Shown: positions 9,267 to 17,144 of the stretch, in pieces
Layout of the letters: each line of letters begins with the position of its first letter
How positions within the stretch are numbered: position 1 is the stretch's first letter
Source: an uncultured Clostridia bacterium
GTDB taxonomy: Bacteria > Bacillota > Clostridia > TANB77 > CAG-508
Assembly (NCBI GenBank): GCA_944388805.1
Contig: CALXKE010000008.1
Coordinates: forward strand, 1 to 64,000
Direction: 5' to 3'
Length of the DNA: 64,000 bases
The notes under the pieces: model-generated
What the model was told of the DNA's origin: nothing
Database searches by the model: none
Seen by the model: only the letters and a program-made list of their open reading frames with translations
Translations under genes and position numbers: made by a program

Positions 9267-9694
9267 CAGTAATATATACAGGTATTGAAGAAATAGACAA
9301 AGAAATTGCACAAGAAATAAGAGACTCTATTATTGCTCATTACAGTGATTATCTGATAGAAAATAATACATTTGAAAATCAAACAGTTATTATATCTCCC
9401 AATGGAATAGAGGGGGATATACACGAATTTTTATTTACATTAAAGCAAATGAATATGAGAGTCATTTTATTACTAAAAGATAAAAAACAAGAAGAATTGA
9501 AAATTGCTTTACAATTAGGAATTTATGACATTGTGTTTGGAAATTTTTATCCGAGTCAGATAAAAGCAATTATAGATAAACCTAGAAATTTTCAAGATAT
9601 TTCAATGATATATAAGAAAGTATTTAATTTAAAAACGAATAGAACTAAGAGAATTAGAAAAGAAAAATCTAATTCTTTTTTTAGTAGAAAGTAA
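9263..9694 (+). CDS. Atypical receiver-like protein (CpaE/TadZ N-terminal type)
   Basis: A 143-residue soluble protein. Alternating beta/alpha pattern (VIISPNG, MRVILLLKDK, LQLGIYDIVFGNF) resembles the degenerate receiver domains of CpaE/TadZ proteins that direct secretion machinery to its cellular position. No canonical phosphoacceptor aspartate cluster is visible. The C-terminus is strongly basic. It overlaps the peptidase gene and precedes the sortase gene. A localisation role in the transfer apparatus is inference. Confidence 0.4.
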   Translation: MTVIYTGIEEIDKEIAQEIRDSIIAHYSDYLIENNTFENQTVIISPNGIEGDIHEFLFTLKQMNMRVILLLKDKKQEELKIALQLGIYDIVFGNFYPSQIKAIIDKPRNFQDISMIYKKVFNLKTNRTKRIRKEKSNSFFSRK

Positions 9695-9706
9695 AGGTGA
9701 AAGTAA

Positions 9707-10255
9707 ATGAAGAAAATTATAAAATATATTTTAATTATTGTAACTGTAATAATAGCACTGTTTGTAGCAAAATTTTTATTGACTTTTATACCAGAAAATA
9801 ATGAGAAAGATAATCAAATAGTGGAAAATACAGTTATCGAAGATAAAGAAGATATAAAAGTACAATTTGCTGAAGATATATTAGGAAAGTTAAAAATACC
9901 AAAATTAAATATAGAAGCAGAAATAAAGGAAGGAACAGACTTAGATACACTTGCAAATTACATAGGACATTTTAAAAATACATCACTATGGAATGGTAAT
10001 GTAGCATTAGCAAGTCACAATAGAGGAAGTCAAGTTGTTCATTATTTTGAGGGGATACATCTCTTAACTGAGGGAGATGAAATTATATATATAACAAATT
10101 TAGGAGAGAGGAGGTATTCGGTTTATAATACAAAAGAAATAGAGAGTACAGATTGGTCTGTAACTACAGATACGGAAGAAAATATACTTACTTTGATTAC
10201 TTGTGTAGCAAATCAACCAGAAAAGCGTCTATGTGTTCAGGCTAGAGAGATTTAG
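9707..10255 (+). CDS. Sortase family transpeptidase
   Basis: A 182-residue sortase with an N-terminal membrane anchor (about 4-26) and a beta-barrel catalytic domain. The catalytic residues are visible: H104 in ALASHNRG, C166 in LITCV and R174 in EKRLCVQ. Sortases attach LPxTG-type proteins to the wall or to pili. The surface protein encoded about 0.9 kb downstream ends in LPKTG and is the obvious substrate. It is short and lacks a C-terminal TM, like class D or related sortases. The class is not certain. Confidence 0.88.
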   Translation: MKKIIKYILIIVTVIIALFVAKFLLTFIPENNEKDNQIVENTVIEDKEDIKVQFAEDILGKLKIPKLNIEAEIKEGTDLDTLANYIGHFKNTSLWNGNVALASHNRGSQVVHYFEGIHLLTEGDEIIYITNLGERRYSVYNTKEIESTDWSVTTDTEENILTLITCVANQPEKRLCVQAREI

Positions 10256-10357
10256 ATAGATTTTAAGAAAATTTTTTTTGAAATATACTTTTACCATATA
10301 AAATTGCTAAAATTTAAAATGTAAGGCAATAACCAATATTTTAAAGGAGGAGTTTAT

Positions 10358-11074
10358 ATGGTTAGAAAGATTATTATAATGAGTAGTGTTATTATCGTTG
10401 TATGTATTATAGGAAGTATATTTGTATTTAGGAAAGCGGAAAAAAACGATACAACAAATTCTATAAACACAGATATTACCAATCATACAAAAACAATGGA
10501 AGAGAATATAGAAAATGTAGTAGAAAGTTCAACAGAAGAAACAACTACACAAGAAAATAATCCAGTAGAAACAGTAGAAGATAATAAAATACAAGATAAA
10601 AATAATAAAATCGTAGGTAATTCAAGTAACAAAGAAAATCTGGAAAAATCAAATCCTATAAATGAAAATAAAGATATACAAGAAACAAACAATGATAATA
10701 AACAAAGTCAAGTAAATCAAAAGATAGAAGAAATACAAACAGAAGTTAAAGAAGAAAAACCAGTAGAGATAACAAAAGAAGAATATATCTATAATAGTAC
10801 AGAAACAAAAAGATTAATTGATGATATTGACGAAATTGCAAAAAGAAATTCTTCACTATGGAATAAAGATGGCAGTAAAAAATATGAAATAGAAATAGCT
10901 TCAAGTTTAGTTGGTGGCAACTATATGTATCCATATAGTAAAGCACAATTAGAAGGTATTGTTTTGAATGTTTTTTCTGTAAAATTTTTAGTATATGCAG
11001 TTGATTATCATAAAACTGGTTTCGCAACAGAAACAAGGTATTACATAGATATAGCAGAATATTCAAATAAATAA
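10358..11074 (+). CDS. Membrane-anchored low-complexity protein of unknown function
   Basis: A 238-residue protein with an N-terminal membrane anchor (about 4-25), a long asparagine/glutamate/lysine-rich extracellular linker (about 30-145) and a compact C-terminal domain (about 150-238) with KYEIEIASS and FATETRYYIDIAEY. I recognise no family. It lies between the sortase and the thioester/Cna-B surface protein, has a strong AAAGGAGG site, and is probably exposed on the surface as part of the mating apparatus. Confidence 0.6.
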   Translation: MVRKIIIMSSVIIVVCIIGSIFVFRKAEKNDTTNSINTDITNHTKTMEENIENVVESSTEETTTQENNPVETVEDNKIQDKNNKIVGNSSNKENLEKSNPINENKDIQETNNDNKQSQVNQKIEEIQTEVKEEKPVEITKEEYIYNSTETKRLIDDIDEIAKRNSSLWNKDGSKKYEIEIASSLVGGNYMYPYSKAQLEGIVLNVFSVKFLVYAVDYHKTGFATETRYYIDIAEYSNK

Positions 11075-11082
11075 TGGAAATG

Positions 11083-11114
11083 AAAGCATTGACATATTGC
11101 AATGCTTTTATTTA
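11083..11114 (+). terminator. Intrinsic terminator
   Basis: AAAGCATTG and CAATGCTTT form a 9-bp stem with a short loop, followed by TATTT. It sits between the linker-domain protein and the surface-protein gene and could reduce read-through into the latter. Confidence 0.65.
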
Positions 11115-11134
11115 ATGGAAGGAGAAATGTGAAC

Positions 11135-13711
11135 ATGAAAATAAATAAAAGTAAAAAAATAATTAGTTCATTAATTTTAATATTTATGATAGTTTCACAA
11201 TTAGGCGGAGTTTTTGCAGCTAGTATTGGTGAAACAAAAGACTTAGTATCATTAGGAGAATGTGCAAGACATTTAAAATATAGAAATTCACAAGGTGTAG
11301 ATACACTTATCATTACACATTATGTAGTTTATAATGAAAATGGCAAACAATACCCAGCATATTGTTTAAATGTTAATTTACCCGGTATCGAAGAATCAGA
11401 TTATGATGTGGTTGTAGAAGATATGAGTCAGATAGCCAATAATCAAATGGTGTGGAGAGTATTACTTAACGGATTTCCTTATAAAACTCCACAGGAAATG
11501 GGGTTACCAGATGAACAATCAGCCTTTGTAGTTACGAAACAAGCAATTTATGCTGTATTAGACGGAAGAGATACCAATAGATATAGTGGAGCAGATGAAA
11601 TAGGTAATGTTATGGCTAATAAAGTAAGAGAGCTTGTAGATATTGGTAGAAATGGAACACAGACATATCAAGATCCAGTGGTAACAACAAATGCAATAAC
11701 AGATGCAGGAGTGGACAATATAGATAATAAATATATTTCACAGACTTTTAATGTTACAGCACAAGTAAATATGAAAGATATAAAAATCATTTTAAATGGA
11801 CAATCAGCACCAGAAGGAACAAAAGTTACAGATGAAAACAATAATGAAAAAACAACTTTTAACAAAGGAGAAAATTTTAAAATATTAGTACCTAGAGAAA
11901 ATATAACCAGTGATATTAATGTTGAATTTAGTGTAAGTGGACAAGCTGAAACATATCCTATTCTATTTGGTAAAGCACCAAATTCAAGTGTGCAAAATTA
12001 TGTATTAACCACAGACCCATTTGTTTTAAGCACAACAAGAGGAACAATGTCATATACACCAAATTTTGATGTTGAGATTGAAAAGGTGTCTAATGGGAAA
12101 AGTGAAATAACAGGAAAAGAGGAAGGCTCAGCACTTGCAGGAGCAACTTTTAAGATAGTAGTAGATGGACAAGAAATGGAAAAAATATTAAAAACAGATG
12201 AAAATGGAAAGATTTATATAGAAGGATTACCTTTAAATACAGAAATAACAATAACAGAAGTAGAAGCACCAGATTACTATTTAAAAGGTAAAAATACTAC
12301 ATTTATAGTAGAAGGAAAGTATGATGGGGATAATAAAAAAGTAACAGTTGAAAATACACCTGTAGATATAGAAGTAACCGTAGATAAGAATGTTGATAAA
12401 GAAGAAGCACAAGGAAATGAAATTGTAACCTACGATATTGATAATATTCAAAATTTATCTAATGTTAAATTAGACGATTTTACATTAACAGATAACTTAC
12501 CAGAAGAAGTTAGAATACAAAAATTACAAACTGGTACATATAATGAAGATTTAAAATATAGAATCACTTATGATACAAACAAAAGACAAAATATAGAAAT
12601 AGCAAAAGATTTAAGTACAACAAAAAATAATACAATAGATTTTACAAAAGAAGAGTTAGGAGAAGAGGAATATGTAACTTCATACTCTTTACATTTTGGA
12701 ACAGTCAAGATAGGTTTTTCAAATACAAGTAAAATGTTTATAGAAACAAAAGTAATAGAAGGCTTAGTAGATAAATCAACCTTTATAAATAATGTGAGAG
12801 TATTTGGTCATTATTTAGAGGCAACAGCAGAGGATAAAGATGATGTACCTGTTGAAGTTTATGAAAATATATTAAAAGTTAGAAAAATAACAAAAGAATA
12901 TAACCAATATACAGAATTACCAGCAGGTTCAAGAATTAATGCAGTATTTGAACTATTAGATGAAAATAAAGAATATATTGCAACTTTAGATGTAAAAGAT
13001 ACAGAAGACTATATTTATAAATACTTAGAAACAGGTAAAACATACTATCTAAAAGAAATATCAGTTGATCCATATTATGTAATAAGCAATGAATTAGTAG
13101 AATTTAAGTTTGAAGAAAATGGTCAAGTAATCGAATTAGAAATTGCAAATGATAATGTAAATCTTGTTGTAGATGTGGAGAAAGAAGCACCAGCAGAGGC
13201 TCAAAGAGGAGAAGTAATTGATTATACATTTAACAACATAGGCAATTATTCAAATACAGAAGTAAGCAACTTTATTTGGGGAGATAAATTACCTAGACAA
13301 GTTAGAGTTCAAGAATTACAAACTGGAACATGGAATGAAGAGTTAGAATATGAAATCCAATTTATTACTAATAAAAATACAAACTGGAAAACTATTGGAG
13401 ATAAATATAATACACAAGAAAATTACACTATAGATTTAACAAGTGAAGCATTGGGGTTAGAAGAAGGTGAGTATGTAGAAGAATTTAGGCTAATATTTGT
13501 AAAAGTAAAAGCTGGATTTGAAGCAACTACTACACCAATCGTAAAAGCAAGAGTAAATGATGATGTGCAAAATAATAAAATATTTGTAAATAACACTTAT
13601 GTTACAGCAGATTATCAAGAAACAGAATTAAAAGCTGAAGATGAAGTACATACAATAGTTTATACAAAAACACCAGAAACGGAAAAAGAATTACCTAAAA
13701 CGGGCATGTAA
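11135..13711 (+). CDS. Surface protein with thioester domain and Cna-B/SpaA repeats, LPKTG terminus
   Basis: About 858 residues. A signal peptide ending GVFA is followed by a thioester domain (C77 in AYCLNV and the TKQAIYAV glutamine motif near 134-139) that could bind host or recipient cells covalently. A SpaA/Cna-B domain follows (about 330-430, with ENGKIYIEGLPL and ITEVEAP). Two related later blocks carry the shared phrase VQ/IQELQTGT. The protein ends ELPKTGM: the LPKTG sortase motif is present, but the hydrophobic segment and basic tail that normally follow are missing. The start is chosen for the signal peptide and the GGAAGGAG site. It is probably the mating adhesin of the ICE. Confidence 0.85.
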   Translation: MKINKSKKIISSLILIFMIVSQLGGVFAASIGETKDLVSLGECARHLKYRNSQGVDTLIITHYVVYNENGKQYPAYCLNVNLPGIEESDYDVVVEDMSQIANNQMVWRVLLNGFPYKTPQEMGLPDEQSAFVVTKQAIYAVLDGRDTNRYSGADEIGNVMANKVRELVDIGRNGTQTYQDPVVTTNAITDAGVDNIDNKYISQTFNVTAQVNMKDIKIILNGQSAPEGTKVTDENNNEKTTFNKGENFKILVPRENITSDINVEFSVSGQAETYPILFGKAPNSSVQNYVLTTDPFVLSTTRGTMSYTPNFDVEIEKVSNGKSEITGKEEGSALAGATFKIVVDGQEMEKILKTDENGKIYIEGLPLNTEITITEVEAPDYYLKGKNTTFIVEGKYDGDNKKVTVENTPVDIEVTVDKNVDKEEAQGNEIVTYDIDNIQNLSNVKLDDFTLTDNLPEEVRIQKLQTGTYNEDLKYRITYDTNKRQNIEIAKDLSTTKNNTIDFTKEELGEEEYVTSYSLHFGTVKIGFSNTSKMFIETKVIEGLVDKSTFINNVRVFGHYLEATAEDKDDVPVEVYENILKVRKITKEYNQYTELPAGSRINAVFELLDENKEYIATLDVKDTEDYIYKYLETGKTYYLKEISVDPYYVISNELVEFKFEENGQVIELEIANDNVNLVVDVEKEAPAEAQRGEVIDYTFNNIGNYSNTEVSNFIWGDKLPRQVRVQELQTGTWNEELEYEIQFITNKNTNWKTIGDKYNTQENYTIDLTSEALGLEEGEYVEEFRLIFVKVKAGFEATTTPIVKARVNDDVQNNKIFVNNTYVTADYQETELKAEDEVHTIVYTKTPETEKELPKTGM

Positions 13712-13732
13712 AATTAAGAAGGAGGGATATAT

Positions 13733-13996
13733 ATGTTAGAAATTACAGAAGTTAGAGTAAAAAAGATAAACAAAGGAGATTTACTTGCAGCAGCAAGTGT
13801 ATGTATCAATAACAGTTTTATTGTAAATGAAATCAAATTATTAAATGGAAAAAATGGAAGGTATATTAGTATGCCAAAGAGAAAAATAAAAAATAGAAAT
13901 TATAGACAAGACTTTTCATATCCTATCAATAACGAAACTAGAATCCAACTTTTAGATGCAATATCTGAAGCATATGATGATATAGTAGAAGAATAG
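13733..13996 (+). CDS. SpoVG family protein
   Basis: An 87-residue SpoVG homologue: the start LEITEVRVKKINKG, the central NSFIVNEIKLLNGKNGRYISMPKRK region and the terminal LLDAISEAYDD match the family. SpoVG proteins are small nucleic-acid-binding regulators linked to sporulation, septation and virulence gene control. Host copies usually sit elsewhere with purR/glmU. Here it lies in the ICE transfer region, 21 bp after the adhesin gene, with a strong AAGGAGGG site. An element-borne regulator is inferred. Confidence 0.88.
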   Translation: MLEITEVRVKKINKGDLLAAASVCINNSFIVNEIKLLNGKNGRYISMPKRKIKNRNYRQDFSYPINNETRIQLLDAISEAYDDIVEE

Positions 13997-14005
13997 TCTA
14001 CAGAT

Positions 14006-14046
14006 AGAGGAGGTATTATTTTTGTATCTCCTCTAATTTAATTTTT
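14006..14046 (+). terminator. Intrinsic terminator after the SpoVG-like gene
   Basis: AGAGGAG and CTCCTCT form the stem, followed by a T-rich stretch. It closes the transfer operon segment ending with the SpoVG-like gene. Confidence 0.7.
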
Positions 14047-14075
14047 GAATTATTATATACTTTTTGAAAGAAAAA

Positions 14076-14084
14076 TGGTATAAT
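14076..14084 (+). promoter_or_regulatory. Extended -10 promoter
   Basis: TGGTATAAT (TG-N-TATAAT) lies about 60 bp before the next start codon and just after the terminator. The -35 region is weak, as expected for an extended -10 promoter. Confidence 0.5.
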
Positions 14085-14142
14085 TCTTCAGTAAGTTGCT
14101 ATTCGCTTAAATAACAAGAGCTATATTGAGGAGGATAAATAT

Positions 14143-14487
14143 ATGAAATTTAATTTTGATATCAAAAATAAAAAAGCTGGATTTGAAGCGGATGTTGAGA
14201 AACTGGTAGAAAAAGGTATGGAACAACACGAAAAGGATTGGGGTTCAAAATTTAATTTGAAACAACAGGCAAAAAAAGAAATGAAAGAATTAAAACATAA
14301 ACAAAAAATTGACATGGAAGAAACTAAACAAAAAAGGTTAAATAGATATCAAAGAAAGCAAGAAGAACAAAGAAAAAATGAAGAATTGGAACATAAACAT
14401 TTTATGCAAGGTATGGCAATAATGATAGGTATAGCAATATGTTGTTTTATTATAGCTATTGTTGGTTCAATATTTGGACTTGGATAG
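14143..14487 (+). CDS. Coiled-coil tail-anchored membrane protein, unknown function
   Basis: A 114-residue protein with a highly charged, probably coiled-coil region (about 15-85, Lys/Glu/Gln-rich) and one C-terminal membrane helix (about 90-112). The orientation is that of a tail-anchored protein with a cytoplasmic N-terminus. It has a GAGGAGG site and its own promoter. I do not recognise the family. Confidence 0.6.
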   Translation: MKFNFDIKNKKAGFEADVEKLVEKGMEQHEKDWGSKFNLKQQAKKEMKELKHKQKIDMEETKQKRLNRYQRKQEEQRKNEELEHKHFMQGMAIMIGIAICCFIIAIVGSIFGLG

Positions 14488-14545
14488 TATTATTTCAAAT
14501 ATTAGTAATCTATATATTAGGAAAGTTAAAAAGGAGCAAATAAGA

Positions 14546-14965
14546 ATGGGAAGAAGAGAAATAAAACGAAAAGCAAAACTAATGACAGAAGAAATAAAAG
14601 AAAAAATGGACAATAAAATTTTCACATATTATGAAGCAGATAGATTAGTATTAGACATTATCAAAAGCCATTTAACAGGTGAAGATGATTGGGAATATAC
14701 TCGAGGAATTTTTGACATGGGAGTAGAATTTGACACTATTAATTTTGATTACAACAGCTCTTCTTTATCATATGAGATTGACGATATGATTTATCTAGGA
14801 GTAGGTTACGAGTTTATTGATTTACCAGAAGACTTAAAAGAAGAGGAAAAAGATAGAATCAAAAATTTAAAAGTGAAAATAAAATGGATTCAAAAACCAA
14901 CTAAACAAGATTTTGATGATAGAGATATCATTTATAAAGACGAAATGCTAGCAGAGGAAGAATAA
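14546..14965 (+). CDS. Hypothetical acidic protein
   Basis: A 139-residue soluble protein with a basic N-terminal 25 residues and an acidic rest (GEDDWEYTRGIFDMG, FDDRDIIYKDE). ATG 14546 is chosen because AAGGAG lies 9 nt upstream. A longer reading from 14459 would overlap the preceding gene without a ribosome binding site. No family recognised. Confidence 0.5.
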   Translation: MGRREIKRKAKLMTEEIKEKMDNKIFTYYEADRLVLDIIKSHLTGEDDWEYTRGIFDMGVEFDTINFDYNSSSLSYEIDDMIYLGVGYEFIDLPEDLKEEEKDRIKNLKVKIKWIQKPTKQDFDDRDIIYKDEMLAEEE

Positions 14966-14987
14966 TTTAATATTTTTATAAATAGGA

Positions 14988-15016
14988 TAGACATATTAGA
15001 AATAATAGTGTAAAAT
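14988..15016 (+). promoter_or_regulatory. Promoter of the type I toxin mRNA
   Basis: TAGACA (14988-14993) and TAAAAT (15011-15016) are separated by 17 bp. Transcription would start near 15023, just before the ATAGGAAATGA repeat. Confidence 0.6.
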
Positions 15017-15098
15017 ATTGGTCATAGGAAATGATAAGAGGCAGATGTGGTTTTGCCACCTGATTTTACGACATGTCGTAGGGAAGGTGGTGATGTTT

Positions 15099-15212
15099 AT
15101 GGTTAAAGTAATGCTAATTTTAGTAATATCATTAATGTTATCTTTAACATTAAACGTTGCCTTAGCAGCAGTTCTGTATAAGAACTGGGTTAACAAGCAA
15201 CTACATAAATAA
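15099..15212 (+). CDS. Type I toxin-like hydrophobic peptide
   Basis: A 37-residue peptide with one membrane helix (MLILVISLMLSLTLNVALA core) and a short polar tail YKNWVNKQLHK. Size, topology and locus design (converging promoters and a shared bidirectional terminator) fit Gram-positive type I toxins such as those of the Fst/TxpA kind, although the sequence itself is not obviously one of them. The start at 15099 has AAGGTGG about 8 nt upstream. An alternative ATG lies 6 nt earlier. The 14-bp palindrome TACGACATGTCGTA upstream may fold the leader and control translation. It probably stabilises the ICE. Confidence 0.65.
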   Translation: MVKVMLILVISLMLSLTLNVALAAVLYKNWVNKQLHK

Positions 15213-15257
15213 AAAAAGCTCACATCTGTACTTTGCTAGGTAGATGTGAGTTTTTCT
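15211..15257. terminator. Shared bidirectional terminator of the toxin-antitoxin pair
   Basis: CTCACATCT and AGATGTGAG form a 9-bp stem with A-runs on the left and T-runs on the right, so it can terminate both converging transcripts. Confidence 0.85.
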
Positions 15258-15298
15258 CTAATATCTGGCAAAACCACGTTTGTGGATTGTCATTTCCT
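15211..15298 (-). ncRNA. Candidate antisense antitoxin RNA
   Basis: On the minus strand, TTGACT (15329-15334) and TATAAT (15305-15310) with an 18-bp spacer form a good promoter. The RNA would start near 15298 and end at the shared terminator, giving about 88 nt. It overlaps the 3' end of the toxin mRNA on the opposite strand, so the two RNAs can pair. It has no coding potential. Confidence 0.6.
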
Positions 15299-15428
15299 AT
15301 ATTTATTATAGTCTATTTGATAGGAAAAAGTCAAGAAATATGATTAATTTTTTAAAATTCAAAGGGAGATATAAGGAATATACTTTATATCTTCTTTTTT
15401 ACATTAAGAAAAAGGAGGAAAGGAAACA

Positions 15429-16058
15429 GTGCAAAAAGAATTATTAACAGAATTAGAAGATTTAAGAGATGAAACAGAATTTATATTAAACAATGAAGAA
15501 ATCGTAGAAAATAAACATATAGAGAATTATTTAAGGAGTTTAGAAAGAATTAGATATAATATTTTTAACAAAATCAAATTAAGAGATAAATATGAAATCA
15601 ATGAAAGTGAAAAAATAAACTATTTAAACAAACAGTATAAAACAACACTTGAAAATGGAATATTGAAAATATTTATACCAGAGGTTATACCAAAATATAA
15701 AAATATCAATAATTATGCTTACAAAAATATCATGTTTAATGTTATGGAAAAAACAAAAGAATACAAAAAATTATTTAATACAGAATTGGTATGTGTCTTT
15801 ATAAATGTAGTAGAAAACCAAAGAAATATTGACATAGATAATAAATTTATAAAGCCTATCGTAGATGGACTAGTTGCATCTGGAGTAATCGCAGATGATA
15901 ATATTCATAATATGTTTTATACAGTATTAGGAACAACAGATAAAACTAAAAAGCCATATACAAATGTATATGTTTTTAAGGGAGAAAAACTACTAAACTG
16001 GATACAAAAAATGAATGAAGTGGACACATCCAATATATCCACTTTCGACAATTTTTAG
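15429..16058 (+). CDS. RusA-like Holliday junction resolvase family protein
   Basis: A 209-residue protein read from GTG with an AAAGGAGG site. The core DIDNKFIKPIVDGLVASGVIADDN (shortened here: DIDNKFIKPIVDGL then GVIADDN) matches the RusA signature D-x-DN...K...D.L...G...DD, with the acidic residues that bind metal in RusA nucleases. The N-terminal 70 residues are a charged helical extension not found in the short RusA enzymes. In an ICE it may process recombination or replication intermediates. It stands alone between the toxin-antitoxin locus and a long intergenic hairpin. Confidence 0.65.
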   Translation: MQKELLTELEDLRDETEFILNNEEIVENKHIENYLRSLERIRYNIFNKIKLRDKYEINESEKINYLNKQYKTTLENGILKIFIPEVIPKYKNINNYAYKNIMFNVMEKTKEYKKLFNTELVCVFINVVENQRNIDIDNKFIKPIVDGLVASGVIADDNIHNMFYTVLGTTDKTKKPYTNVYVFKGEKLLNWIQKMNEVDTSNISTFDNF

Positions 16059-16122
16059 AGATAAAGAAATGGATATGTTGAAATATATAAAATAATTGAA
16101 AAGTAGATAAATTTTAAAAAAA

Positions 16123-16155
16123 TGTTGTTTGAAGTTTAAAGGGTATCAAACAACA
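16123..16155. repeat. Perfect 10-bp inverted repeat, oriT candidate
   Basis: TGTTGTTTGA (16123-16132) and TCAAACAACA (16146-16155) are perfect inverted repeats with a 13-nt loop, located directly upstream of the winged-helix/VirD4 gene pair. It could be a transfer-origin hairpin. On the minus strand it also resembles a terminator (T-run following), but no minus-strand gene ends here. Confidence 0.45.
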
Positions 16156-16220
16156 AAAAAGAAAAAAGGTTTTACATATATTGTGCAGATAAAGTAAACA
16201 AGGAAGGAGGAAGAAAAAAT

Positions 16221-17144
16221 GTGAATCTGAGATTAAGTAAAAAAGATATCGAGTTATTGTCATTTTTAAAAAAATATAAAATTATGTTGGCATCAGAAAG
16301 TAAAAGGATATATCAGTCAAAAGGTTATCATTTCAAAAGACTTAAAATATTAGAACAAGAGAGATATATTCAAAGAGTAGATAGATATTACATAAGATTA
16401 GATATAAAAGGTACAAAATTGATGAAAGAAATGGGATATGAATATTATCGAATATGTAGAAGAAAAGATTACCAAGATAGAGTAAAAGAAATTGTAAAAG
16501 TAGCAACACTAACATTAGATAGTAATATTGAATTTATACCAAGTTGGGAAATAAAGAATAATAATATCTTTACAGATACAGCTAGAAAATTTGTTGGAGA
16601 ACTGATTTACCAACAAAAGAAGTATATTGCTTATTTTATTTCTAAAGGAAAAGAAACAGTTTATATTAGACAAGTTATTAATGATATACAAAAAACAGTG
16701 GGATATAATAATATAATTGTTTTCTTAGAAGATATGAAAGTATTAAGCAAAAGCAATCAATATTTTATATTTGGTAAAAGTTCGACACTTATTGTTAATG
16801 CTAATAAAAGGAATTTCGATAGAATGAGAAATTTTCAAAAAATAGATTTGTATGAGGTTATTAAAAATATATATCAAGAAGAAATATTACTATCAAATTG
16901 GAAAAAAGCAGATTATATGACACAAAGTAGACAATATATTTTACTGATGCCCTTTATTGATACGGAAAAATTGCATGAAATAAATATATTTTATAACAAT
17001 AACAAAATGTCAAATCGAAAAATTGATATAATAACATTAAAAGAAAATAAAGGAAAAATTAAAGAAATACTGACTAACAAAGTAAATATTATTGAAATAG
17101 ATAATTTGTTAGGAGGCATATATGGAGAAATTAAAAAGGTATAA
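16221..17144 (+). CDS. Winged-helix protein, replication-relaxation-like
   Basis: A 307-residue protein with an N-terminal winged helix (about 5-65: LSKKDIELLSFLKKYKI, FKRLKILEQERYIQRV) and a mixed alpha/beta domain (about 95-210) with FIPSWEIKNN and FVGELIYQQKKYIAYFI. This resembles the replication-relaxation family encoded beside VirD4 in many Firmicutes conjugative elements. No HUH or other relaxase motif is visible, so it is more likely an accessory DNA-processing or oriT-binding protein. It is read from GTG, just 3' of the possible oriT hairpin, and overlaps virD4 by 23 nt. Confidence 0.55.
   Translation: MNLRLSKKDIELLSFLKKYKIMLASESKRIYQSKGYHFKRLKILEQERYIQRVDRYYIRLDIKGTKLMKEMGYEYYRICRRKDYQDRVKEIVKVATLTLDSNIEFIPSWEIKNNNIFTDTARKFVGELIYQQKKYIAYFISKGKETVYIRQVINDIQKTVGYNNIIVFLEDMKVLSKSNQYFIFGKSSTLIVNANKRNFDRMRNFQKIDLYEVIKNIYQEEILLSNWKKADYMTQSRQYILLMPFIDTEKLHEINIFYNNNKMSNRKIDIITLKENKGKIKEILTNKVNIIEIDNLLGGIYGEIKKV

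Larger units (their letters stand above)
15024..15300. repeat. Inverted-repeat pairs framing the toxin-antitoxin locus
   Basis: ATAGGAAATGA (15024-15034) pairs with TCATTTCCTAT (15290-15300), and GTGGTTTTGCCA (15047-15058) pairs with TGGCAAAACCAC (15266-15277). Both pairs are perfect. Because the two promoters converge, toxin mRNA and antitoxin RNA begin with the same sequence blocks. Confidence 0.75.

Noticed and set aside
15429..16058. RusA-like gene as part of the toxin-antitoxin locus
   Set aside because: It has its own ribosome binding site and lies beyond the antitoxin promoter, with no shared structure.
16221..17144. Winged-helix protein as the relaxase
   Set aside because: No HUH, catalytic Tyr or MobT/Rep_trans motif is visible. 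It fits better as an accessory protein.
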